Origin: Candidatus Aerophobota bacterium
GTDB lineage: Bacteria > Aerophobota > Aerophobia > Aerophobales > B3-G15
NCBI GenBank assembly: GCA_030615365.1
Contig: JAUWZM010000021.1
Location: 1-36,121, forward strand
Direction: 5' to 3'
Length of the DNA stretch: 36,121 nt
Within the stretch, counting starts at the first letter, position 1, and each line of letters opens with the position of its first letter. This document shows positions 15,694-22,633 of this stretch, one piece after another. The position numbers and the translations under genes are program-made. Below the pieces are notes generated by a model. The model was not told where the DNA came from, did not search any database, and saw only the letters and a program-made list of their open reading frames with translations.

Positions 15694-15957
15694 ATAAAAG
15701 ATCTAAAGACTATTAAAAAAAGAAGTGGGAGAATAAAATTATACTTCTGGCGTACTCAAAATAAGGCAGAAGTAGATTTTATATTAGAAGATGCGCAAAA
15801 ACTATATCCTCTTGAGGTAAATAAAAGTGGTAAACCTACTCGTGCTCTTTATGCCTTTATGAATTACTATAAAAAAGATAAAGGCTATGTGGCTTATCCG
15901 AATAGTTTTTTAGAAAAAGGAAATATTTGCTTTATACCTGTATGGTGGGTAGCCTAA
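15694..15957 (+). pseudogene. Orphan DUF4143 tail of a lost AAA ATPase
   Basis: An 87-codon open stretch without a start codon reads KLYFWRTQNKAEVDFILED, then LYPLEVNKSGK, then a helical and aromatic end (CFIPVWWVA) before TAA. This matches the C-terminal nuclease-like part of DUF4143 ATPases (compare YWRTQSKQEIDFIIE and FEVKK in the protein at 9529), with E, D and E-V-N in place of E-x-K. The ATPase half is missing. It is a third ATPase of this kind, reduced to a fossil, cut just downstream of boundary motif copy 4. Confidence 0.75.
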
Positions 15958-16064
15958 TAAGAAGAAAAGTCTGTATTTTCTTTTGTGAATCAGAATGGGA
16001 AGACAGAGATTGTTGTTCCATCCAGGGATCAAGATGCCTGTGCTACTAACCTGCGCAAAACAAT

Positions 16065-16146
16065 GCAACCCGAGGGTTGCGGCTACAAGAAGCAAAGTGA
16101 AAATAAGCGCGACCCGAATCTTGTTAGATATTATTACTATCTAACA
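16065..16146 (+). repeat. Second copy of the block at 9334-9415
   Basis: A stem-loop GCAACCC/GGGTTGC followed by GGCTACAAGAAGCAAAGTG and ending TTATTACTATCTAAC. Apart from the stem bases and a few changes it equals 9334-9415. Earlier, at 16028-16044, is a partial copy of the AAGATGCCTGTG element. Confidence 0.7.
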
Positions 16147-16206
16147 GGTAAAAAGAATTAGTGGGAGATAATGAGAAATCAGGAAAATAAAATCCTCATT
16201 GCACAA

Positions 16207-16322
16207 CCAGTTTCAGGAAAACTCACTTTGTTATTGTAGTGCAGGTCTTCAGACCTGCCAAATCAAGCAGACCTAAAGGTCTGCACTACATCATTAATAC
16301 CCTTATTTTTTCCTGAAACTGG
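16207..16322. mobile_element. 116-bp MITE-like element with 15-bp terminal inverted repeats
   Basis: CCAGTTTCAGGAAAA at 16207-16221 is perfectly inverted at 16308-16322. The interior has two stem-loops, GCAGGTCT/AGACCTGC and GCAGACCT/AGGTCTGC, whose outer arms (TGTAGTGCAG/CTGCACTACA) also pair with each other, so the whole element can fold. CATTGCA occurs just outside both ends (16197-16203 and 16325-16331), separated from the ends by three and two bases, like a target duplication. It carries no gene and sits just upstream of the MNT/HEPN promoter. Confidence 0.7.
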
Positions 16323-16334
16323 AGCATTGCAAAG

Positions 16335-16362
16335 TTGACCGAGAGGAAAGAAAAGATATAAT
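16335..16362 (+). promoter_or_regulatory. Promoter of the MNT/HEPN pair
   Basis: TTGACC and TATAAT with a 16-base spacer, matching the PIN-module promoter in the -35 flank and spacing. The start codon follows about 60 bases later. Confidence 0.6.
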
Positions 16363-16420
16363 AAATTTTAGCATGAAGTAAGCCTAAATTTGCAAAATTC
16401 TTATTTTGTGGAGTTTAACA

Positions 16421-16768
16421 GTGAAGCAACTTGACCAATTAAAAACATTAACTCAAGGAAAAAAAGATCTATTAATACGCTGCCGTGATGCCATTCGTAA
16501 AGTGGACTCAACTGCGCGAGTAATTCTTTATGGTTCTAGAGCCCGAAACCAAGAACAACCTGAGTCTGATTACGACCTCCTCGTTTTAGTTAATGGTTCT
16601 GTAAACCTTGAGAGAGAGGACACGTTTCGGCATCAATTATTCAACATTGAGATTGAAACAGGGTATGTTTTTACTGTTATTGTTTATAGTTACCAGGATT
16701 GGGATACCTTTGTTTATCGTGCAATGCCATTTTATCAAAACATTGAAAAGGATGGAGTGATCTTATAA
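16421..16768 (+). CDS. MNT-type nucleotidyltransferase antitoxin (MntA-like)
   Basis: 115 residues from the GTG at 16421, chosen because GGAG lies seven bases upstream; a TTG at 16406 is in frame but lacks a site. The minimal nucleotidyltransferase motif is intact: LYGSRARNQEQPESDYDLLV with G38-S39 and D50-x-D52. In MntA/HepT modules the MNT protein silences the HEPN ribonuclease, in known cases by adding AMP groups to it. The HEPN gene follows directly. Its TAA stop appears to be changed from TGA (see the next gene). Confidence 0.85.
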   Translation: MKQLDQLKTLTQGKKDLLIRCRDAIRKVDSTARVILYGSRARNQEQPESDYDLLVLVNGSVNLEREDTFRHQLFNIEIETGYVFTVIVYSYQDWDTFVYRAMPFYQNIEKDGVIL

Positions 16769-17172
16769 AACAGGAAACCAAAACTTTAATCTTTTATCGG
16801 ATGGAACGGGCTCGAGAAGCTATAAGTGAAGCTATCATTCTTTTGGAGTGAGGACATACCAATACTTTTGTTAATCGGCTTTATTACGCCTGTTTTTATG
16901 CAGTTTCTTCCCTGTTGCTTACAAAAGGGCTCTCATCTGCCAAACACAGTGGGGTGAGGGCACTTTTTCATCAGAACTTCGTTAAGTCGGGTATAATAAA
17001 TATGGAATTGGGGCAATTATATGATCGCTTGTTTGATAACCGCCAAAAAGGTGATTATGCTGATTTGGTATGGTTTGATTCTGATGAAGTGCGTCCTTGG
17101 CTTGAGGAAACTAAAAAGTTTGTTGATGTTGTAGGGAAGTTGATGAAAGAGAAATCAGGAAGAGAGTATTGA
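16765..17172 (+). pseudogene. HEPN-domain toxin gene, broken twice
   Basis: Translated through its lesions this is a 135-residue HEPN protein of the UPF0332 type: REAISEAIILLE-(stop)-GHTNTFVNRLYYACFYAVSSLL, then SSAKHSGVRALFHQNFVKSG. Two defects are seen. The codon where the start should be is ATA (16765-16767); a G at 16767 would give ATG and turn the antitoxin stop into an ATGA overlap. A TGA at 16849-16851 interrupts the frame at codon 29, where relatives have a residue such as Asn. The remaining 107 codons are clean. The toxin is therefore probably dead while its antitoxin is intact. A TTG at 16918 could at most give an 85-residue tail. Confidence 0.8.
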
Positions 17173-17308
17173 GTAAAGAAATAGTTACTTTCTCCCCTGT
17201 AGTCATATTTATTTCTCCATCTAAATATTACATTTATTCATTACATAATATTATAATTGTTTTTGCTGTCGAGGAGACACCACTGCTAACATATGTCAAG
17301 CATAGAAA

Positions 17309-17335
17309 GGGGCCAGGTCTCAACATTTGACATTT
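17309..17335 (+). repeat. Module-boundary motif, copy 5
   Basis: GGGGCCAGGTCTCAACATTT followed by GACATTT, then CCATAATAAGCTATTGGGAGGC as in copies 1 and 2. It lies 136 bases after the HEPN remnant. Confidence 0.78.
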
Positions 17336-17617
17336 CTTCCCATAATAAGCTATTGGGAGGCTAAATATTCACCCCCACCTTAAATCCTCCCCCCTCAATG
17401 GGAGGAAAAGAGAGAGTTGATATTGGTCTCTCCTACCCAAAGAAAAAATCTGAGATTGCCACGCCTGCCTTTTGGAAAGCTCGCAATGACAACCTGAGAT
17501 TGCGGAGCTTGTTCGGTAATAAGCGCAGGTTCCACACAGGCAAGATGCCTGTGCCACCACATGCTTTGGCACAATGACAAATATAATCAGAGAGATTACA
17601 ATCCTCAAGATGGTGGA
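17336..17617. repeat. Repeat-filled gap between HEPN remnant and inverted MazF module
   Basis: After motif copy 5 come a degenerate GGGAGGC repeat, the element 17452-17490 (GAGATTGCCACGCCTGCC...CTCGCAATGAC) and the block 17531-17572 with the hairpin CACAGGC/GCCTGTG shared with 7679-7720. No gene is visible; two minus-strand frames here are made of repeat sequence. Confidence 0.65.
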
Positions 17618-17974
17618 TTATTCGCAGTGTTCGGGCTCAATATCAAGAATCAGAGCAATTGATTTTTTTATAAGATGAATTTTATTGATTGAAATGTCTC
17701 CGATTTTTTCCATAAGTCTTTTATGGCTAAGGGCCCTGATCTGAAGACAGTCAACTGCTGATTTTTTCTGAAGCCCATTGGTTAAATTGGGTTCCAAAGA
17801 AACAAAAAATGGGTTTTTCTTCCACTGCGGGTTCCAGGCAGTTACGGGTACAACAATGGCAAATTTGAGATACTTGTGATGACCAGCGTTTAAGATAATT
17901 ACCGGGCGTCTTTTCTTGATTTCATCACCAATGGTTGGATCAAGATTTACCCAATAGATTTCACCTTTTTTCAA
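17618..17974 (-). CDS. MazF/PemK-like mRNA interferase toxin (2)
   Basis: 118 residues: MKKGEIYWVNLDPTIGDEIKKRRPVIILNAGHHKYLKFAIVVPVTAW is the classic PemK/MazF start with the catalytic Arg in KRRPVIIL. NPFFVSLEPNLTNGLQKKSAVDCLQIRALSHKRL supplies the second half, including the family's S-A-V-D-x-x-Q-I-R-A-L motif. The product would be a sequence-specific endoribonuclease. The gene overlaps its antitoxin by 14 bases on the minus strand, opposite in direction to the other modules here. No damage is seen. Confidence 0.92.
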   Translation of the reverse strand: MKKGEIYWVNLDPTIGDEIKKRRPVIILNAGHHKYLKFAIVVPVTAWNPQWKKNPFFVSLEPNLTNGLQKKSAVDCLQIRALSHKRLMEKIGDISINKIHLIKKSIALILDIEPEHCE

Positions 17975-18203
17975 AATCTTTCCCTTCTATGGATTCAAAA
18001 AGATTCTCATAGGATGTTTTGCCGATCATCTTCATAGCTTCCATCCTTTTTAGTTCCCGAAGTTTTTTGCAATCCTCTTTTACTTTAGTGTTGACAGCCT
18101 CACGAATATATTCACTTAGGCTTCTGTAGTGCAGATCCTTATGCATTTTCTTGATGAATTCATAATCCTTTTGGTCAATCTGAAACTTGGTTTGAATCAT
18201 CAT
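17961..18203 (-). CDS. Ribbon-helix-helix-type antitoxin of MazF 2
   Basis: About 80 residues. The ATG at 18215 sits inside the ribosome-binding site (ATGAGGAG), so translation more likely begins at one of the two adjacent ATGs at 18203 or 18200. The N-terminus MIQTKFQIDQKDYEFIKKMHKDLHYRSLSEYIREAVNTKV has the strand-helix-helix pattern of Arc/CopG-type DNA-binding proteins. The basic and polar C-terminus would bind the toxin. It overlaps the toxin gene. Confidence 0.8.
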   Translation of the reverse strand: MMIQTKFQIDQKDYEFIKKMHKDLHYRSLSEYIREAVNTKVKEDCKKLRELKRMEAMKMIGKTSYENLFESIEGKDFEKR

Positions 18204-18226
18204 ATTACTCCTCATATTTTTTAAGT

Positions 18227-18253
18227 ATTATAAAAATATGGCCCTAATGTCAA
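18227..18253 (-). promoter_or_regulatory. Promoter of the inverted antitoxin/MazF operon
   Basis: On the minus strand TTGACA (18248-18253) and TATAAT (18227-18232) are 15 bases apart, about 24 bases before the antitoxin ATG. Farther out, AAAAAAAGGGACGGTTCTATTTT (18284-18307 region) resembles another short dispersed motif; nothing else is seen up to 18459. Confidence 0.55.
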
Positions 18254-18459
18254 GGGCAAAATTTGGGTACATTCTATGGGTCGTAAAAAAAGGGACGGTT
18301 CTATTTTGCTATATAAAACCCAGAGGTTCTTCAGGACTGGAATTTTTGGAAAAAGGATTTAGAAAAAGAGGGAGATATAGGGGAGAAAAAAATAAAATAT
18401 ATCCCCCTTTGGAAATACTTGTTTTTTGGTAAAATTTCGGTATCAGTTACAATAGCCCC

Positions 18460-19536
18460 CTATTTCTCCTTTCCGGTTTGTTCCTTGATTTCTCTGGCAA
18501 TAAATTTTTGCAAATCAGCCAGGGGTTTGGAATCAGACACTCCTCCTACGGCTTTGATAGCGATATCCTGTACCTTTTGATAGGCAGCTTCCAACTGCTG
18601 GAGCAAGTTGGCAATTTGCCCACTTTGTTCTTTTGCTTTTTTCTCTAACACTTCAATCTTTGTCTGGAGAACATTTTGCTCCCCTTCAAATGCCTTCCTG
18701 AGCAAGGCTTCTTTACTTTCTGCTTCTGCCTGAAGTTTTCCCTGGATTTCTTTTATTGTCTTATTTACTGTTAACTCCATCTCCTTAGGGAAAGCATCTA
18801 CTTTTTTTCGTAGCTGGTTAAATTCTTCTTCTTTCTGACTAATCGCTTTTTCCCGCTCTGCCAGCTCCCTTTCCACAGATTCCCTTTTAAGGCGAAGCTC
18901 TTTATCTAATTTTGCCTTCCCATCTTCAAATTTATCCTTTGCCAGCCGCTGTTCACGTTTAAAAGTATAAGCATACTCTTCCCGCTCCCGTTCCAGTTTT
19001 TTCTTCTCTTCAGTTCCCTGATTCTTAACCTCTATATCATGCATTGTCTTCTCGTCTCCCCACTTCCCTTGTGTACGTTGAATCTCCTGTTCCAATTCTT
19101 CTTTTCTAACCCCCATCTCTTTCTCAAACTCTTTCCTTTTCTGAGACTGAGCTTCCATTAAAGCGGTTAAAGTATGAGCGGCTTTTTCTATCTCATATAT
19201 TTCCTGGAGTTCTTCTTTTTTGACCTGAATAGCCTCTTTGACTTTTTGGTATTCCCCAACCCGCTCTTCCAATTTTTCGGAAAGTTGGGTTAGCATTTTT
19301 CCAATTTCTAATTTTAGATTACTAACTCCACTCATGACGCCTTCAGAAGATAATGAATCAGTGACTTCCATGGCTTCTTTATTCTTTTTCTCGGCCATCT
19401 TTTCTTCTGGTTTTAACTCGGCTTTTTCTTTTTCCTGAAGCTGCCCCAGAAGTTCATTGTAAGCTGTCAGCATCTGTTTTTTGGTGCTGGCTATGGATAT
19501 TTTCTTGAACTTCTGTTCCTTTTCCTCATTTGCCAT
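18460..19536 (-). CDS. Long coiled-coil protein of unknown function
   Basis: 358 residues, very rich in Glu, Lys and Gln. Almost all of residues 85-325 is predicted by eye to be coiled coil, with heptad-like stretches (KKEELQEIYEIEKAAHTL, EREKAISQKEEEFNQLRKK, EVLEKKAKEQSGQIANLLQQ). Residues 35-70 are a disordered acidic stretch. The end VQDIAIKAVGGVSDSKPLADLQKFIAREIKEQ looks like a small separate motif. No signal peptide, membrane segment or enzyme motif is present. A strong AAGGAGGGTGAG site precedes the ATG. It stands alone among toxin-antitoxin modules; I know of no function for it. Confidence 0.8.
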   Translation of the reverse strand: MANEEKEQKFKKISIASTKKQMLTAYNELLGQLQEKEKAELKPEEKMAEKKNKEAMEVTDSLSSEGVMSGVSNLKLEIGKMLTQLSEKLEERVGEYQKVKEAIQVKKEELQEIYEIEKAAHTLTALMEAQSQKRKEFEKEMGVRKEELEQEIQRTQGKWGDEKTMHDIEVKNQGTEEKKKLEREREEYAYTFKREQRLAKDKFEDGKAKLDKELRLKRESVERELAEREKAISQKEEEFNQLRKKVDAFPKEMELTVNKTIKEIQGKLQAEAESKEALLRKAFEGEQNVLQTKIEVLEKKAKEQSGQIANLLQQLEAAYQKVQDIAIKAVGGVSDSKPLADLQKFIAREIKEQTGKEK

Positions 19537-20262
19537 AATCTCACCCTCCTTTTACAATTTAAATTATCTTATAATTAGCTGGATATTAATCCTGAATTCG
19601 GTAATTCAGATAATAGTCACCAAGCTTATCCTGGAACATTACTCCAGGTCTGGCTTTCATAAAAGTCAAGTTTTATAGAAAACTTTTCTTATGAGAAAAA
19701 AATATTTCTCGATGGGTAGGGGCGACTTTAGTCGCCCTTTGCAAAGTAAGAACTAAAAGCTATTGGGAGGCTAAAGCCTCCCCCACTCAGGTGAAGAGTT
19801 TTTGCCAGTTTACCGAATCTGGGTTAATCTACTTTACCTATGTTTTTCATAAAAGTCATGAATTTTAAATTAGGTAGTTGCAAACTACCATCTTTCACAC
19901 CCTAAGGTATGCGGGCATAATGTAGTTTGTTTCCTTTTCGTACTGAAATTTATTATACCCATTTTTCTTCCCTGGTCAACTTTGGAGAAAAGGGCACCCT
20001 TCCCCAATTCTCTGTAGAATATATAGTTAGCTAAATTTTGTGACCATATTGTGACTATAATTGATGATTCCTTTTTTGAATCAGAAAAAATAAGGGGTCA
20101 AGTTTCAACATTTAACATTTAATCCATAGTCCTGTAGTCTGGTAGTCAATTTAAAGCATGGCTCAAATTAGTTTGCGTGCTCTTGACTTTTTATCTGATT
20201 ATGCTATTTTAAATTATGTAAAAATAAATAATCTAATATTGATAACAGAAGGGGCTACAAAG
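19537..20262. repeat. Long gap with three stem-loops
   Basis: No gene is visible. Stem-loops are at 19720-19737 (GGGCGACT/AGTCGCCC, perfect), 19765-19782 (GGGAGGC/GCCTCCC, same family as 34579-34596) and 19873-19889 (GGTAGTT/AACTACC). TTTCATAAAAGTCA occurs twice (19653 and 19846 regions). Motif copy 6 is at 20094. The ATG-initiated frame from 20158 lacks a binding site and is taken as leader of the next gene. Confidence 0.6.
20094..20120 (+). repeat. Module-boundary motif, copy 6 (diverged)
   Basis: GGGGTCAAGTTTCAACATTT followed by AACATTT; it has three changes from copy 2. TAGTCCTGTAGTCTGGTAGTC follows. Confidence 0.6.
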
Positions 20263-21381
20263 ATGGTCAATCCCTTTAAATATGGCAAGGTAGTTACAGG
20301 TGAGCATTTTTGTAATAGAGGCAATGAAATTCAGGAACTTAAATCTTGCATCAAATCTACTCAAAATGTATTTATTTATTCTAATCGTCGCCTGGGTAAG
20401 ACATCACTGATAAGAATGGTGCTGAGGGCTCTGGGGGAAGAAGTTGTTGCTATCTATGTTGATGTTCACAGGGCAAGTTCACCAGCTCATTTTTTAGAAA
20501 TTTATTCCAAGGCCATTAGCCAGGCGTTTCTTACCAGAAAAGAAAAAATTGAAAAAATAGCAAAGTTTTTTAGCCGAGTTATCCCCAGTTTTGAAGTAGA
20601 AAAAGATGGTAACTGGAGGGTGTCGTTTGATTTTTCTCGAACAAAATCAAGCATAGAAAGGGCATTGGAGGAGATATATGAACTCCCAGAAAAAATAGCA
20701 AAAGATTATAAAAAACGGGTGGTTGTTGTCTTTGATGAGTTTCAGGAAATTAACCAATTTGATGGAAAACAGTTTGAGAAAAAAATGAGATCTTTTATTC
20801 AATATCATAGTGAGGTTTGCTACATTTTTATGGGTAGCAAGACTCATACTATTTTAGAGATGTTTAGTGATCCAGAAAGAGCATTTTATAAATCAGCTAA
20901 GGTTTATCCGCTACCTCCGATTGACACTGAGGAACTGGTTAACTTTATATGCAGGAGGTTTAAGTCAGGGGACAGGAAAATATCTAATCTATTAGCTAGA
21001 AAAGTAGTTAATTTATCTAAAAATATCCCTCACTATGTCCAGATGTTATCCTCTGCTATATGGTTAAATACCGCAGATGAAGTTAAAGATTGTGATGTAA
21101 AAAATGCATTGGAGGAGATTTTGCTCAGTCAAAATGAACTCTTTTATAGTTGGTACGATTTCTGCTCACCTCATCAAAGGGCAGTTTTGAGTGCTCTGGT
21201 TGAAATCAGTGAAGTTTTTTCCCAGGATAATCGTCTACTATATAATTTAGGCTCCAGTGCTTCAGTACAAACATCTTTGAGAGCCTTGATGAAAAATGGT
21301 TTAGTGACCAAGGATAATGGTAAATATCATGTAATAGATCCATTTTTCCAGATTTGGCTGAAGAGAAATGTGGCCATTTAG
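20263..21381 (+). CDS. AAA ATPase of the archaeal-ATPase-like group
   Basis: 372 residues from the ATG at 20263, which has AAGGGG eight bases upstream; an upstream in-frame ATG (20158) would add 35 poorly supported residues. MVNPFKYGKVVTGEHFCNRGNEIQEL followed by VFIYSNRRLGKTSLI (Walker A) and RVVVVFDEFQEI (Walker B) is the typical start of these MNS/STAND-related ATPases. YIFMGSKTHTI is the sensor strand. The C-terminal part (from about residue 300) is a winged-helix-like region (LRALMKNGLVTKDNGKYHVIDPFFQIWLKR). Such proteins are common in mobile accessory DNA; their role is unproven. Confidence 0.85.
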   Translation: MVNPFKYGKVVTGEHFCNRGNEIQELKSCIKSTQNVFIYSNRRLGKTSLIRMVLRALGEEVVAIYVDVHRASSPAHFLEIYSKAISQAFLTRKEKIEKIAKFFSRVIPSFEVEKDGNWRVSFDFSRTKSSIERALEEIYELPEKIAKDYKKRVVVVFDEFQEINQFDGKQFEKKMRSFIQYHSEVCYIFMGSKTHTILEMFSDPERAFYKSAKVYPLPPIDTEELVNFICRRFKSGDRKISNLLARKVVNLSKNIPHYVQMLSSAIWLNTADEVKDCDVKNALEEILLSQNELFYSWYDFCSPHQRAVLSALVEISEVFSQDNRLLYNLGSSASVQTSLRALMKNGLVTKDNGKYHVIDPFFQIWLKRNVAI

Positions 21382-21403
21382 GAGGATGTATAGATATGCA
21401 TCG

Positions 21404-21438
21404 AAAATTGACCCTTTATCGCCACCCAAAATTGACCC
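21404..21438 (+). repeat. Pair of AAAATTGACCC direct repeats
   Basis: The 11-mer occurs at 21404-21414 and 21428-21438, shortly after the ATPase stop, next to a CCCCCCTGGG tract. It may be the worn end of an insertion sequence. No gene lies between 21382 and 21633. Confidence 0.4.
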
Positions 21439-21571
21439 CCCTGGGTAAAATGATATTCTCCTGGAAGATAAGAGTTGCAAGTTTAGATATTAAAATGGGG
21501 AAATGAGGTGGTTTTTGAGTAATTTACCGCTCCTAAAAGATTCAAAGGCCTTTCAGGATTTTTTATACATA

Positions 21572-21611
21572 TTGACAAATGGATAATCTTTATGTATTGT
21601 ATATACATAAA
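21572..21611 (+). promoter_or_regulatory. vapBC promoter with overlapping operator
   Basis: TTGACA (21572-21577) and TATTGT (21595-21600) are 17 bases apart. The inverted repeat TTTATGTAT/ATACATAAA (21589-21597 and 21603-21611) covers the -10 box, where a VapB-VapC complex would be expected to bind and repress its own operon. Confidence 0.65.
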
Positions 21612-21633
21612 ATCATTTTTTAAGGAGGAAATA

Positions 21634-21840
21634 ATGGGCAAAACAACAGTAGTTATTGATGATAAACTAATTAATGAAGCTATCCGAATAACAGGAGCTA
21701 AAACAAAGAGGGAAGTTATAGGAAGAGGACTTAAGGAATTAATTAAGACAAAAACCAGAGAAATGTTTAGAAAAGAATTAGGAACATATGAACTGGATCT
21801 TAGTTTGGTTAAACTTAAAGAATTGCGAAATGAAAAATAG
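21634..21840 (+). CDS. vapB: VapB-family antitoxin
   Basis: 68 residues from the ATG at 21634, which has AAGGAGG six bases upstream; an in-frame ATG at 21592 lies inside the promoter and operator. MGKTTVVIDDKLINEAIRITGAKTKREVIGRGLKELIK is the ribbon-helix-helix DNA-binding domain of the VapB (DUF2191-like) group. The tail (TREMFRKELGTYELDLSLVKLKELR) is the toxin-binding part, with the common G-x-Y/W-E-x-D-L pattern. The toxin gene overlaps its last codons. Confidence 0.9.
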   Translation: MGKTTVVIDDKLINEAIRITGAKTKREVIGRGLKELIKTKTREMFRKELGTYELDLSLVKLKELRNEK

Positions 21841-22252
21841 TTTAATTTTAATAGATACATCTATATGGATTTTTGCTTTAAGTAAAAACTTTTCGTTAGA
21901 GATAAAAGAAAAGGTAGATACACTTTTAAGGGAAAATAGGGTTGTTATTTGTCCTATGATTAAGCTGGAACTATTGGGAGGCACTAAGACAAAAAAAGAA
22001 TTTAAAAGGCTTAAAAATAGGTTGGATTCTCTTTATGAAATTAAGATAAATGATAATCTATGGCAAAAGGCAGCTGAAATGGCATTTTCTCTGCGTCGTA
22101 AAGGAATGACTGTTCCTTACGCGGATATTCTCATAAGTGCCTCTGCCCTATCTGAAGGAACTCTTATTCTTCATGCTGATGAACATTTTGACTTGATTGC
22201 AAAAAATTTTGATCTTCCTGTAAAAAGCCTCATTGATACTATTGATACTTAG
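21830..22252 (+). CDS. vapC: VapC-family PIN ribonuclease toxin
   Basis: 140 residues from the ATG at 21830, which overlaps the vapB end by 11 bases; an earlier in-frame ATG (21788) would add 14 residues lying in vapB. PIN motifs: LILIDTSIWIFAL (first Asp), MIKLELLGG (Glu), VPYADILISASAL (Asp) and ILHADEHFDLIA (last Asp). VapC toxins cut tRNA or rRNA with Mg ions. All four acidic positions are present, so the enzyme looks intact. Confidence 0.92.
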   Translation: MKNSLILIDTSIWIFALSKNFSLEIKEKVDTLLRENRVVICPMIKLELLGGTKTKKEFKRLKNRLDSLYEIKINDNLWQKAAEMAFSLRRKGMTVPYADILISASALSEGTLILHADEHFDLIAKNFDLPVKSLIDTIDT

Positions 22253-22298
22253 TCTATGTAGCCCGATAGTCTGGTAATCAAGACGTGAGATAGAAGGT

Positions 22299-22344
22299 GG
22301 GGTCAGGTCTCAACATTTGACATATGAGAAAGTATAGTTATACT
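22299..22344 (+). promoter_or_regulatory. Boundary motif copy 7 that also forms the antitoxin/MazF 3 promoter
   Basis: GGGGTCAGGTCTCAACATTT followed by GACATAT starts at 22299. Its TTGACA (22317-22322) is 16 bases from TATACT (22339-22344). The palindrome AGTATAGTTATACT (22331-22344) overlaps the -10 box and could be the operator. The antitoxin ATG follows 34 bases later. Confidence 0.6.
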
Positions 22345-22378
22345 AAAGTATGAAAATATTATTCCAAAGGAGAGTCCC

Positions 22379-22633
22379 ATGACCAGGGCAGTGAAATTTG
22401 CCATAAGTATTCCTGAAGAAGATTTCAAGAAACTGGAGGCACTTAGACAAAAGGAGGAATTAACTCGCAGTAAAGCAATTTTACAGGCCATTAAACTATG
22501 GGAAGAATCTAAAAGTATGAAAGAGCTTATTAGAAAATATGAGGAAGGATATGAAAAATTCCCGGAGGTTACAGAAGAACGAATAGCCTGGGAAAGGGCT
22601 TCTTTAACTGCACTTACTAAGGAGAAATGGTAA
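22379..22633 (+). CDS. Ribbon-helix-helix antitoxin of MazF 3
   Basis: 84 residues. VKFAISIPEEDFKKLEALRQKEELTRSKAILQAIKLWEES is a CopG/MazE-like ribbon-helix-helix domain. The rest (MKELIRKYEEGYEKFPEVTEERIAWERASLTAL) matches antitoxin tails that sit on MazF dimers. GGAG precedes the ATG. The TAA overlaps the toxin start (TAATG). The first strand would pair in the dimer to contact the palindrome upstream. Confidence 0.88.
   Translation: MTRAVKFAISIPEEDFKKLEALRQKEELTRSKAILQAIKLWEESKSMKELIRKYEEGYEKFPEVTEERIAWERASLTALTKEKW

Noticed and set aside
16765..16767. ATA used as a real start codon for the HEPN gene
   Set aside because: ATA starts are extremely rare, and the in-frame TGA at 16849 would end the product after 28 codons in any case.
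16849..16851. TGA read as Gly or Trp (alternative code) in the HEPN gene
   Set aside because: Many genes here (hicB, nth and others) end with TGA, so it is a stop in this organism.
17369..17608. Minus-strand frames of 61-79 codons
   Set aside because: They cover dispersed repeat elements only; both frames contain the same repeat in different phases.
18238..18432. A 64-codon plus-strand frame upstream of the coiled-coil gene
   Set aside because: It lacks a binding site, overlaps the inverted promoter region and has no recognisable composition.
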